Shown here one piece after another: positions 27,957 to 36,783 of a stretch of DNA of 64,000 nt; the first letter of the stretch is position 1, and each line of letters begins with the position of its first letter. A program made the position numbers and the translations under genes. Origin of the DNA: Chryseobacterium joostei (lineage in GTDB: Bacteria; Bacteroidota; Bacteroidia; Flavobacteriales; Weeksellaceae); assembly GCF_003815775.1 (NCBI RefSeq), contig NZ_CP033926.1:62001-126000 (forward strand), written 5' to 3'. The notes under the pieces are model-generated. The model did not search any database, was not told the DNA's origin, and saw only the letters and a program-made list of their open reading frames with translations.

Positions 27957-27998
27957 GAAAGTGCTTAGAACTTTCCTTTCTTTTGTCGTTTAAAACGA
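27957..27998. promoter_or_regulatory. Palindromes in the acs upstream region (candidate operators)
   Basis: The 186-base gap before acs contains a near-palindrome GAAAGTGCTTAGAACTTTC (27957-27975, 16 of 19 positions symmetric) and a shorter one around CGTTTAAAACG (27987-27997). They could bind a regulator of acs or form a weak prpE terminator. No protein can be assigned. Confidence 0.35.
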
Positions 27999-28035
27999 TT
28001 AAAAATGATATTTAAATATATGTTTAATTTTTCGT

Positions 28036-29922
28036 CTAGGCCCTATATTCATTGATTTTTTCCTGAATTTCTTCAATGATTTTCTCATCATCAATGGTGG
28101 ATGGAATCTGAAAATCCTTTCCGTCTAATAATGTTCGGATTAATTTTCTTAGAATCTTTCCGGAGCGTGTTTTTGGAAGCCTTTTTACCACCATTACGCT
28201 TTTCAAAAAAGCAACAGCTCCTATTTTTTCTCTGACTTTCAGAATGATTTCTTTTTCTACATTTTCTTCTGAAATTTCGGACCCATTTTTCAAAACGACG
28301 GTGGCAAAAGGAACTTGTCCCCGTAAATCGTCATCAATGCCTACTACCGCACATTCGGCAACATCAGGGTGTGAGGAAACAATTTCTTCCATTTCAGAAG
28401 TAGAAAGCCTGTGTCCGGCAACGTTAATCACGTCATCCACTCTTCCTGTAATGAAAATATAGCCGTCTTCATCCTGTATGGCGCCATCTCCTGAAAAATA
28501 GTAGCCTTTATATTGTGATAAGTAACTGTTTTCAAAACGGTCATGGTCTTTCCAGATTCCAAGAAGTGCCCCTGGAGGGAGAGGAAGTTTGATTACCAGA
28601 TAGCCTTCATGATGTGGGTTGAGTTCCAGTCCGTTTTCATCAAAAATTTTAATATCATATCCTGGAATTGGTTTTCCTGCGGAAGCTCTTTTTATTTTGT
28701 ACTGATCATCAAAAGTCATTAATCCCAGCATCGGCCATCCTGATTCGGTTTGCCACCAATGGTCAATCGCGGGAACCCCTATGTGTTCTTCAAACCAATC
28801 CAATGTGGCAACATCGCACCTTTCGCCTGCTAAAAATTGCTTTTTAAAATGTGACAGGTCATATTTTTTAACCAATTCTCCATTGGGATCTTCTTTTTTG
28901 ATGGCCCTGATCGCTGTCGGAGCAGTGAACATTACAGAAACCTTGTATTCCGAAATAATTCTCCAGAAAGTTCCTGCGTCAGGAGTCATGATTGGTTTTC
29001 CTTCAAAAATAATCGTGGTATTTCTGTTGATTAGTGGCCCGTACACTGAAAAACTATGTCCAACGGCCCATCCAAAATCTGATGCTGCCCAATAGGTTTC
29101 TCCGGGATCCACGCCATAGATATATTTCATGGAATACTTTAATGCCGTGGCGTATCCTCCGGTATCACGAACAATTCCTTTAGGCTTACCTGTAGTTCCC
29201 GAGGTATAAAGAAGATAAAGTGGGTGAGTAGACTCAACGGAAATACAGTCTGCGGGTTCTGACTTTTGAACCAGCTCTTCATAGTCAATTAATCCATCAA
29301 ACATTTCATGTTGGTTATCTACTAATTTTCTATTGTAAACAATGATGTTGGCCACTTTGTCCTGTGCGAGTTCAATTGCTTTTTCTACCAAAGGAAGATA
29401 GGGGATTCTTTTTGCGATTTCTATTCCTGCGGTTGCCGTGATTAAGACTTTAGGTTTACAGTCATCAATTCTTACCACCAGTTCATGAGGGGCAAATCCT
29501 CCAAAAACGACATTATGAATCACACCAATTCTTGCACAAGCTAACATGGCAAAAAGAGTCTGCGGAATCATGGGCATATAAATAACTGCTGTGTCTCCCT
29601 TTTTCAGTCCCAAAGAAGCAAGCCCGCCTGCAAGTTTTGAAATTTCTTCCTTTGCCTGATTGAAAGTGTAGGTTTTCTTCTGACCCGTTACAGGAGAATC
29701 ATACACAATCGCATTCTGCTCTCCAAAGCCATCTTCAATATGTTTATCAATGCATAAATAACACATGTTAAGCTTGCCATCCGAAAACCATTGTGGGTAA
29801 TCTTTGATGTCTTTAGAGAGAATCTGCTGTGGAAATTCAAACCACTGTATTTCTGCAGCCTGTTCTTTCCAGAAATCCTCCTTGTTTTCTATGCTATGTT
29901 TAAATTGAATATCTGCATTCAT
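28036..29922 (-). CDS. prpE: Propionyl-CoA synthetase-like acyl-CoA synthetase
   Basis: A 628-residue ANL-family ligase of the PrpE subgroup, which activates propionate (and often acetate) to the CoA thioester. Motifs are YTSGTTGKPKGIVRDTGGY, where the RDTGG extension is typical of PrpE, then WWQTESGWP, FITGRVDDVINVAGH and the C-terminal LPKTRSGKILRK with the catalytic Lys. It begins 22 bases after the response-regulator gene, so it belongs to the sensor operon. Paired with acs downstream it covers the two main short-chain acids. Confidence 0.9.
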   Translation of the reverse strand: MNADIQFKHSIENKEDFWKEQAAEIQWFEFPQQILSKDIKDYPQWFSDGKLNMCYLCIDKHIEDGFGEQNAIVYDSPVTGQKKTYTFNQAKEEISKLAGGLASLGLKKGDTAVIYMPMIPQTLFAMLACARIGVIHNVVFGGFAPHELVVRIDDCKPKVLITATAGIEIAKRIPYLPLVEKAIELAQDKVANIIVYNRKLVDNQHEMFDGLIDYEELVQKSEPADCISVESTHPLYLLYTSGTTGKPKGIVRDTGGYATALKYSMKYIYGVDPGETYWAASDFGWAVGHSFSVYGPLINRNTTIIFEGKPIMTPDAGTFWRIISEYKVSVMFTAPTAIRAIKKEDPNGELVKKYDLSHFKKQFLAGERCDVATLDWFEEHIGVPAIDHWWQTESGWPMLGLMTFDDQYKIKRASAGKPIPGYDIKIFDENGLELNPHHEGYLVIKLPLPPGALLGIWKDHDRFENSYLSQYKGYYFSGDGAIQDEDGYIFITGRVDDVINVAGHRLSTSEMEEIVSSHPDVAECAVVGIDDDLRGQVPFATVVLKNGSEISEENVEKEIILKVREKIGAVAFLKSVMVVKRLPKTRSGKILRKLIRTLLDGKDFQIPSTIDDEKIIEEIQEKINEYRA

Positions 29923-29944
29923 GTTAATATCGTATTAGTGTTTT

Positions 29945-30310
29945 TTATTCTCCAAAAATTTCCTCAATCTGCTGTATCAGTTTTTTTATCGAATAAGGTT
30001 TTGTTACATAGGCATCAGCGCCCATTTCCAATCCTTTTTCAATGTCTCTTGGGTTGTTTTTTGCACTCAGGAAAATAACTTTTACATCTTTTAGTTTTTC
30101 ATCCTGTCTGATGATGTCTAATGTACTGTAGCCATCAAGGTTAGGCATCATAATGTCGAGAAGAATGACATCAGGAACCATTGTTTTTAAAAAATCGAGT
30201 ACCTCCGTTCCGTCCCGGGCAATATACACATCATAGCCGTTCTTTTTAAAGCTGTATTCCAGTGACATTAGTATTTTGTGTTCGTCATCTGCAATGATTA
30301 TCTTTCTCAT
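29945..30310 (-). CDS. Single-domain (CheY-like) response regulator of the acetate-sensing system
   Basis: A 121-residue receiver domain with the acidic pocket D8/D9, the phospho-acceptor D52 in VILLDIMMPNLDGY, the switch Ser82 and the conserved Lys104 in VTKPYS. There is no DNA-binding output domain, unlike CrbR of Vibrio and Pseudomonas, which ends in a LuxR-type helix-turn-helix. It sits 9 bases after the symporter-kinase gene and is surely its partner. The signal must therefore pass to another protein. Confidence 0.93.
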   Translation of the reverse strand: MRKIIIADDEHKILMSLEYSFKKNGYDVYIARDGTEVLDFLKTMVPDVILLDIMMPNLDGYSTLDIIRQDEKLKDVKVIFLSAKNNPRDIEKGLEMGADAYVTKPYSIKKLIQQIEEIFGE

Positions 30311-30319
30311 AAATGCTTT

Positions 30320-33025
30320 TTAAAGTTGTTCAACTTCATTTTTAATCTCGTTAATTGTTTTTCCAGGAAAGCTGATGGTGAAAGTTACACCAAGACCACT
30401 ATTTTCAGCTTTTATGCTTCCATTGTGAGCCTGTATTATCTTTTTTGAAATAGCCAGCCCAAGTCCGCTTCCTGTCGGTTTTAAAATATTCTGATTTTTG
30501 GATTGATAAAACTTGTCGAAGATCATTTCCAGATCCTCCTCAGGAATATGCTTTCCTGTATTGAAAATGGTAATAATCAATTGGTCATCCTTTTCAAATA
30601 ATTTAGTTTGTATCGTTCCCTGTTCATCTGTAAATTTTAAGGCATTTCCCCAAATATTCTGAAACAGCTGAATCATTCTTGCTTCATCATACTCAAATAT
30701 AAACTGATTCAAAAGATTGACCTCGCTTAAATGAATATTTTTCTGCTGGATCAGGTGGAGAAGTGGGCTAAGGGCCTTTTTATAGGTTTCAAGAATATTA
30801 TTTTGTTGAATATTTAACGAGATTTCGCCATGCTGTAACTTGTCAAGATAAAGAATATCATTGATGATTTCGCTTAATCTGTCTGATTCTGTGATGATGT
30901 TATTCAAAAATTCCTGCTTAATGTCAAAAGGAATATCATCATCGTCTGCCAAGATTTCTCCTGCTGACCGGATTGCAGTGATCGGGGTCCTCAATTCATG
31001 GGCAACGGAATCCAGAAAGTCGTCTTTCTGACGATCTTTAACAATAAGGTTTTCGTTGGCTGTTCTTAGGTCATCCGAAAGCTTTTGTAATTCTTCAGAC
31101 TGTTCCGTAAGTTTTTTATTGATGCTGATATTTTCCTTGGATTCTTCAAGGATATTTAATACTTCTTTTAAGGATATTTTATCTTCTTTGGTTACCCCCT
31201 CAATTAAAATCTTGGCTGATGCTGTACCAATTCTTCCTGCCAAAAGGTTCTCTGAAAACTTTATGAATCTTGAATCGGCTGTTTCGGTTTTGGAATCGAT
31301 ATTATATTTTAAATTAAAGATTCTTAAAGCCTGCTCAGTTTTGTTTTTGCCTAAAAATCTTTCCAAAATATTTTGAATATCAGAAATATAAGCTGTTCCT
31401 CGCCAGATGAACGCATTCTCGTGGTTCTGAATGTATTTGTCAATATCTACATACAGTTCTGCAAAGTTTCTTTCACGATAATTCCCTTTTGTACTGACTG
31501 AAATAACAGTGAATAAACCCGTATTTACCAACAGTGACCAAAAGAAAATCTGTGGAATTTTTGCCAGATAAGGAATGGTGAAGAAGTCAAAGGAATTGTA
31601 CATATCTCTTAAAACTCCTTTGAATTCCTGATTATACGAGAAGTAATACTGTGGAATAATCAATCCGAAATAGCAGATTGCCAATCCAGCCGCAAGCCCA
31701 ACAACGGCACCTTTGTAGCTCCCTCTTCTCCAGAATATAGCTCCGAAAAATGCGGGTGCCAACTGGGCAATCACTACAAAGGAAATCAGTCCTACAGAAT
31801 CCAGTGAAGTTTTCAAAATAAAGTATTTGTAGAAAACAAATGCCATGATAATCAAAGCGAAAATGCTGAATTTTCTGATATTGGTAATGTTTCTTGTATT
31901 TTGCTCTTCATTTTCAGACTTAAATTTTCCAAGCAATCCATATGGAATAATAAGGTTGTTGGAAAGCATGATAGACAATGTAATGGCAGAAATAATGATC
32001 ATGGAAATGCATGAGCTTAGTCCTCCAAGAAAAACCAAAACAGTAATCAGTGTATTGTCAAAATGTTGTGGAATCAGGATAGAGTAGAACTCCGGGTTTA
32101 CTTTTTGACCATCAAAAATTAATCTTCCTCCCCATGCTATGGGAAAGATAAAGACTGTAAATATCAAAAGATAAAGTGGGAAAAACCAGATTGCGGTTCT
32201 GATATGCTTTTCCTGTCTGTTTTCAACAATGGCTGTATGGAACTGTCTTGGCAAAATACAAATGGCTGTAGCGGAAATCATGCATAAAACCATCCAGTTC
32301 ATGGCGCCCTCAACTCCGTTAAATGTATTTTTTTCTTTAAAATCTTCAAACTGACTCGCTTTCTGATAAATGTCTGAGAAACCATCAAATACATAATAGA
32401 TTACAAACAGCCCAAGAATGATGATGAAAAACAGCTTTAAAAAACTTTCAAGGGCAATAGCTGAAATAATGCCTAAACGCTTTTCCGAAGCATCTACATA
32501 ACGGGTTCCATAGTAAGACGAAAATAATGCAATGAGAACTACAACAAAAGTAGCATTATCCGTTAAAATATCCTTAGACAGTGGAGTTTCTGTCACCAAA
32601 TGAAAAGTTTCAGAAATCGCCTTAATCTGTAGCCCGATGTAAGGAACAATGGCCAGAAGACAGACTATCGTGATGATGGCACTAAGGCTTCTGCTGTTTC
32701 CGTATCGAAGAGAAATAAAATCTGCAAGACTACTGATTTTATTAACCCTGGAAATTCTTACAATTCTTGTGTTAATGTAGATCCAGGCTGGGATAATCAT
32801 AATGGGACCAATGTAGATGGGTAGATAGTTTAATCCGCTTGTAGCAGCCACACCAATACTTCCGTAATAAGTCCATGCCGTACAATACACAGCCAAAGAC
32901 AGTGCATAAATGTAAGGATTGTTGATCCAGAGCTTACTTCTTTTCTTCTCTGCCAGATGAGCAACTAAGAATAAAAGAGCCAGGTAAAACAGAACTACGA
33001 AAAATAATGCAAAACTACTCATCAT
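30320..33025 (-). CDS. Sodium/solute symporter fused to histidine kinase (CrbS/CbrA-type, SLC5-STAC-HK)
   Basis: A 901-residue sensor. Residues 1-525 form about 13 membrane helices of the SLC5 sodium:solute symporter fold. Residues about 535-640 match a STAC domain (FIKFSENLLAGRIGTASAKIL). A coiled linker (about 640-668) leads to the kinase core with H676 in SVAHELRTPITAI, the N box QNIWGNALKF, and ATP-lid motifs GSGLGLAISKK. The same architecture (CrbS, CbrA) controls acs in gamma-proteobacteria; here acs, prpE and a receiver protein lie directly downstream, which supports short-chain acid sensing. The start overlaps the small gene upstream by 11 bases. Confidence 0.93.
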   Translation of the reverse strand: MMSSFALFFVVLFYLALLFLVAHLAEKKRSKLWINNPYIYALSLAVYCTAWTYYGSIGVAATSGLNYLPIYIGPIMIIPAWIYINTRIVRISRVNKISSLADFISLRYGNSRSLSAIITIVCLLAIVPYIGLQIKAISETFHLVTETPLSKDILTDNATFVVVLIALFSSYYGTRYVDASEKRLGIISAIALESFLKLFFIIILGLFVIYYVFDGFSDIYQKASQFEDFKEKNTFNGVEGAMNWMVLCMISATAICILPRQFHTAIVENRQEKHIRTAIWFFPLYLLIFTVFIFPIAWGGRLIFDGQKVNPEFYSILIPQHFDNTLITVLVFLGGLSSCISMIIISAITLSIMLSNNLIIPYGLLGKFKSENEEQNTRNITNIRKFSIFALIIMAFVFYKYFILKTSLDSVGLISFVVIAQLAPAFFGAIFWRRGSYKGAVVGLAAGLAICYFGLIIPQYYFSYNQEFKGVLRDMYNSFDFFTIPYLAKIPQIFFWSLLVNTGLFTVISVSTKGNYRERNFAELYVDIDKYIQNHENAFIWRGTAYISDIQNILERFLGKNKTEQALRIFNLKYNIDSKTETADSRFIKFSENLLAGRIGTASAKILIEGVTKEDKISLKEVLNILEESKENISINKKLTEQSEELQKLSDDLRTANENLIVKDRQKDDFLDSVAHELRTPITAIRSAGEILADDDDIPFDIKQEFLNNIITESDRLSEIINDILYLDKLQHGEISLNIQQNNILETYKKALSPLLHLIQQKNIHLSEVNLLNQFIFEYDEARMIQLFQNIWGNALKFTDEQGTIQTKLFEKDDQLIITIFNTGKHIPEEDLEMIFDKFYQSKNQNILKPTGSGLGLAISKKIIQAHNGSIKAENSGLGVTFTISFPGKTINEIKNEVEQL

Positions 33026-33209
33026 ATTTTTTTACGATTACAAAAGAAATGATGATGGAGGTCATCCAGACAGCGAACAGGTAGATCAAGATCATTGGAT
33101 ACCCTAAAACTTCCCGGTCACTGTTGAAAAGCAATGATATGGGAATACTGAAAGCAATCATCAGTCCGATGCTCAGGATAACCAGTTTTTGTTCGTGTCT
33201 TTTTTTCAT
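33015..33209 (-). CDS. Small two-helix membrane protein, likely symporter accessory subunit
   Basis: A 64-residue protein with two hydrophobic segments (about 9-28 and 38-58) and a charged C-terminus KKYDE. It overlaps the symporter-kinase gene by 11 bases in another frame, which indicates coupled translation. Small proteins of this shape (compare YjcH/DUF485, which precede ActP-type acetate symporters) accompany SLC5 transporters, so a role in assembly or stability of the sensor is likely, though no partner interaction can be read from sequence. Confidence 0.8.
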   Translation of the reverse strand: MKKRHEQKLVILSIGLMIAFSIPISLLFNSDREVLGYPMILIYLFAVWMTSIIISFVIVKKYDE

Positions 33210-33284
33210 AGATGATGGTTTGTAAAAGATAATTGATGAATGGATATTGGTGTATCATTCATCAATTATCACTTATTTTTATAA

Positions 33285-33512
33285 CTATATTTTGTCGTCA
33301 GAATATTCTCCTGTTAAAGCATAATATCCGAAGATGGCCATTCCGCCTGAGATAATAGGCATTAGTACAAATAAGATAATGATCCCGAAAACCAAATCTT
33401 CCTGCTTTCCTGAGGTGATCTTTGGAATTCCCAGTACTGTAATTCCGAAATATCCTACAACCGCCGCTATTACGATCCAGAGAATGCCTAATATTTTTTT
33501 TAGTCTGTTCAT
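33285..33512 (-). CDS. Small membrane protein (DUF6814-like)
   Basis: A 75-residue protein with a basic N-terminus (MNRLKKIL) and two hydrophobic segments (about 6-28 and 41-66), plus an acidic tail. It lies between the MHS transporter and the symporter accessory gene on the same strand (43 and 75 base gaps). The family is seen next to MHS-type transporters in Bacteroidota as far as I recall; its function is unknown. Confidence 0.75.
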   Translation of the reverse strand: MNRLKKILGILWIVIAAVVGYFGITVLGIPKITSGKQEDLVFGIIILFVLMPIISGGMAIFGYYALTGEYSDDKI

Positions 33513-33555
33513 TTTAGTAGTTTTAAAATTAATAAAAATTTGAGTGATTTAATGA

Positions 33556-35136
33556 TTAATCATGAAGATTATTGTTCTTATTTTTAAGATAAAATAACCC
33601 GATGATCAAACATACTGCTGCAACTCCAATCGGATACCAAAGTCCCTCAAGGTACCACGTTGCATGTCCTGCTTCCTTGCCCGTGGTTACAAGATAGGTG
33701 GCTACTGCCGGAAGAAGTCCTCCAAACACCCCGTTTCCAATGTGATAAGGTAAAGACATTGAGGTGTATCGGATTCTCACAGGGAACATTTCAACAAGGA
33801 ATGCTGCGATAGGTCCGTAAACCATGGTTACAAAAATGACCTGAATAAATACAAGGAACACCAAATACCATTTTGTATCATCACTTAGTTTTAAAGTTTG
33901 GGATACTTTCGGTTCTTCAGCTTTTCCATCTTTCATTACAGGTCCGCTCGGAGACCAGTGGATAATACTGTCTTTTTTGATTAAAGTTCCATCAGTATAA
34001 AGAGTTTCCTTGTGGAAAGTAACCAAACTGTCTGTTGCGATGTCGTTATGGATTTTTGCTATTCTTTTTTCGGTAATTCCGTTGGAAGCAATCGTTTTAT
34101 TCTCAAGATTAACACTTTTAAACATGCTGTCATAAATAGGCCTGTAAGCCAAGATAGCAATCAGCATTCCCGTCATCATAACGGCTTTTCTTCCGATCTT
34201 ATCAGATAGCCAACCGAAAAATACAAAGAATGGCGTCCCTAAAAATAAGGCAGTGGCCATTAAATAATCTACCTGCATAGAATCTACATTCATTACCTTT
34301 TGCAGGAAGCTCATGGCGTAGAATTGTCCTGTATACCAGATTACCCCTTGTCCCATTGCGGCTCCAAACAAGGCCAGAAGAACAAATTTAAAGTTATATT
34401 TATTACCGAAGCTTTCCTTTAAAGGGTTTTTAGAAGTTTTCCCTTCACTTTTAGCCTTTGCAAAAAGTGGAGATTCTTTCATGTTTTTTCTGATGATATA
34501 AGAAACACCTACCATCAAAATAGAGATCCAGAAAGGAACCCTCCAGCCCCAGTTGTCAAATTCTTCCGGAGAAAGTGAGGTTTTTGTAATTAAAATAACA
34601 ATCAGTGAAATGAAAAGTCCTGCCGTAGCGGTGGTTTGGATCCATGAAGTCCAGTAGCCTCTTCGATGAGGTTGTGCATATTCTGCAACATAGGTTGCGG
34701 CACCTCCGTATTCACCTCCAAGAGCTAATCCTTGTAACAATCTTAGGATTAAAACCAAAACAGGAGCCATAAACCCAATGGTTTTATAACTTGGGATACA
34801 TCCGATAAGGAATGTAGAGAATCCCATGATGAGTAACGTAACAAGAAATGTATATTTTCTTCCGATAATGTCTCCCAGCCGTCCAAAGAACAAGGCGCCA
34901 AAAGGCCTTACAACAAATCCTGCTGCAAAGGTGGCTAGTGTAGATAAAAATGCTGCTGTAGGATTATCTGCAGGGAAAAACTTTGTGGCTAAAACAATGG
35001 CCAAACTCCCAAAAATATAGAAGTCATACCATTCTATCAATGTTCCGAGAGATGAAGCAGTGATCACGCTCCAAATGGTGCGGTTTTTCTGCTTATCGGT
35101 CATATTCTCGTAGCTTTCGTGATGATTTTCGCTCAT
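33556..35136 (-). CDS. MHS-family (metabolite:H+ symporter) MFS transporter with periplasmic insertion
   Basis: A 526-residue 12-helix protein of the KgtP/ProP/ShiA branch. Helix 1 reads SLGTLIEWYDFYIFG, motif A is FGRLGDIIGRK, and helix 4-5 has LRLLQGLALGGEYGGA, all typical of proton-coupled uptake of organic acids or betaines. It is about 80 residues longer than usual because of a hydrophilic block between helices 9 and 10 (about residues 345-425), predicted to face the periplasm. Its place in the acs module suggests a carboxylate substrate. Confidence 0.88.
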   Translation of the reverse strand: MSENHHESYENMTDKQKNRTIWSVITASSLGTLIEWYDFYIFGSLAIVLATKFFPADNPTAAFLSTLATFAAGFVVRPFGALFFGRLGDIIGRKYTFLVTLLIMGFSTFLIGCIPSYKTIGFMAPVLVLILRLLQGLALGGEYGGAATYVAEYAQPHRRGYWTSWIQTTATAGLFISLIVILITKTSLSPEEFDNWGWRVPFWISILMVGVSYIIRKNMKESPLFAKAKSEGKTSKNPLKESFGNKYNFKFVLLALFGAAMGQGVIWYTGQFYAMSFLQKVMNVDSMQVDYLMATALFLGTPFFVFFGWLSDKIGRKAVMMTGMLIAILAYRPIYDSMFKSVNLENKTIASNGITEKRIAKIHNDIATDSLVTFHKETLYTDGTLIKKDSIIHWSPSGPVMKDGKAEEPKVSQTLKLSDDTKWYLVFLVFIQVIFVTMVYGPIAAFLVEMFPVRIRYTSMSLPYHIGNGVFGGLLPAVATYLVTTGKEAGHATWYLEGLWYPIGVAAVCLIIGLFYLKNKNNNLHD

Positions 35137-35188
35137 ATTGATTAGTTTTTGATGTTAGTAGAAAATGATAATTGAATCCATTTCCGGA

Positions 35189-36568
35189 TTATAGGTAAAT
35201 CTGAAACTGTAGAATGAATTCTCCTTTTGAGGATGGACTTTCTGTAGGGCTAGTGTAAACCGGCCTTGTGGAATATTGTGTAGTGATTTTTGCGTGATGT
35301 CCGTCTATAAACCAGTTGGCTCCTATGTCAAACTGTGAAGAAGATTTGTCGAATGCTTCAAAGCTTTTATGAGTGTACGCAGCAAATGGCTGTATCCTGA
35401 TTTTTGGCTTTTCTGCCTGACTTGGTAATAGTAAACCGGCCTGTGCGTAGATAATATTACCTGTTCCGATGGTTGGCTGTAGATTTCCCGGACCTGCTAT
35501 GGCTTTGTTTCCGATGAAATTAGGATCAGAAGCTGCAATGTTCATGGTTCCCAGATTTCTTACATAATTAGGTCCAAAATTATAGTTGTAATATCCGGCG
35601 TAGGCAGAAACTGCCATTTTGTTTTTTGCTTCTCCCAATGGTATATCTGCAAAAGCATCTACAGCAAAAAGAGTAATATCATGCTTTTCAATATTGGAAT
35701 TAACAGAGGTTCTTGTTCCATCGGCTTGATGATAAAACCCTGCACCAACATTGAATACTTTTTTAGTTCCCAGATAAGATCCTACTTTGAATGGGAGTGT
35801 ATTAGATTCTTCATCAAGGAATTGATACTCTACATATCCAGCCTTTGAAAAACTGGGATTTCCGTTATTGTCTACGGCTACAGCTCTTGAAGGGTCAGTT
35901 ACATTTACTGGTGTAAGGTCTGTTGCAAATGGTTTGTTTAAGCTGAAACGATATTCAAGCTTTCCGTATTTACCCTTTGCAAACATTCCGAGCTGCCTTG
36001 CAAACTGATCAGAATTATCAATTAAAGGCCATGAGAAAACAGGAGAATCAACCGTAAGGAAATTAAGTGTGGAAGCCATGGTCATACGGGAAAGTCCCAT
36101 GTAGTAATGAAGCCCCGCTCCTAAAGATAAACTGAATTTTCCCGCTTCTCCAGGTAAAATAACTGCGTACTCATTCCAGGCATCATGAAAAAACAGTTGG
36201 GTTTTCTTTCCGTTTCCATAGCCTCCCGTTCCTGAAGTTCCCGTAGCACCACCATTGATGAAAGTCTGATTGTTGATTCCAAAATGGAGGAGGATCATGT
36301 ATCTTTTAGAGATCTGTGCATATGTTAAAGCTCGTAACCTTCTATTTCCTATGCTCCAGGAGTTATCCGTAGGCTCACCTCCAACCATACTTCCGGGATT
36401 CATGGAGGTGTTTCTTAGCCAAAGCTGGTCCCATAAAATAAATCTGATGAATTTGTCTCCCTCAGGATTGAGGTTTACTTTCAGTCCGCTGCCATAATCA
36501 GGAGAACCCTGCGAATACATTGATCCGCTGATTAAGGCTAATCCAATAAATGTAAGTAATTTCTTCAT
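35189..36568 (-). CDS. Outer-membrane porin
   Basis: A 459-residue protein with a signal peptide (cleavage after MYSQ, residue 20) and a barrel-like pattern of alternating strands ending in FILQFQIYL, a typical C-terminal strand. The N-terminal mature part has FIRFILWDQLWLRNTSMNPG. It lacks plug and TonB box, so it is a passive porin rather than a receptor. It is the first gene of the minus-strand module with MHS transporter, symporter-kinase and acyl-CoA synthetases, so it probably admits small organic acids. Confidence 0.82.
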   Translation of the reverse strand: MKKLLTFIGLALISGSMYSQGSPDYGSGLKVNLNPEGDKFIRFILWDQLWLRNTSMNPGSMVGGEPTDNSWSIGNRRLRALTYAQISKRYMILLHFGINNQTFINGGATGTSGTGGYGNGKKTQLFFHDAWNEYAVILPGEAGKFSLSLGAGLHYYMGLSRMTMASTLNFLTVDSPVFSWPLIDNSDQFARQLGMFAKGKYGKLEYRFSLNKPFATDLTPVNVTDPSRAVAVDNNGNPSFSKAGYVEYQFLDEESNTLPFKVGSYLGTKKVFNVGAGFYHQADGTRTSVNSNIEKHDITLFAVDAFADIPLGEAKNKMAVSAYAGYYNYNFGPNYVRNLGTMNIAASDPNFIGNKAIAGPGNLQPTIGTGNIIYAQAGLLLPSQAEKPKIRIQPFAAYTHKSFEAFDKSSSQFDIGANWFIDGHHAKITTQYSTRPVYTSPTESPSSKGEFILQFQIYL

Positions 36569-36739
36569 AAATTATCAATTTTTGGCGTTGTTTTTTGTGA
36601 AAGCCAAATTGTAATTAATAATTTATTTATGAAAATTTAATATATATTATTGCTAATAGTATAGTTACATTAATATTATTGTTGATTATCAGTTAGTTAT
36701 TGAGTTATTTGAGATTTATTTTATGTCTATTTTTTTGAA

Positions 36740-36777
36740 GTCTGATGTCTGAAGTCTTGATTCTTAAATCTAAGTTT
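36740..36777. repeat. Degenerate 7-base repeat array (TCTnnnn)
   Basis: Five consecutive heptads starting with TCT (TCTGATG, TCTGAAG, TCTTGAT, TCTTAAA, TCTAAGT) run from 36741. They lie just downstream of the InsA-like gene. The same unit and period bracket the four-helix-bundle gene at 49.5-49.95 kb. Confidence 0.7.
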
Positions 36778-36783
36778 CATTAT

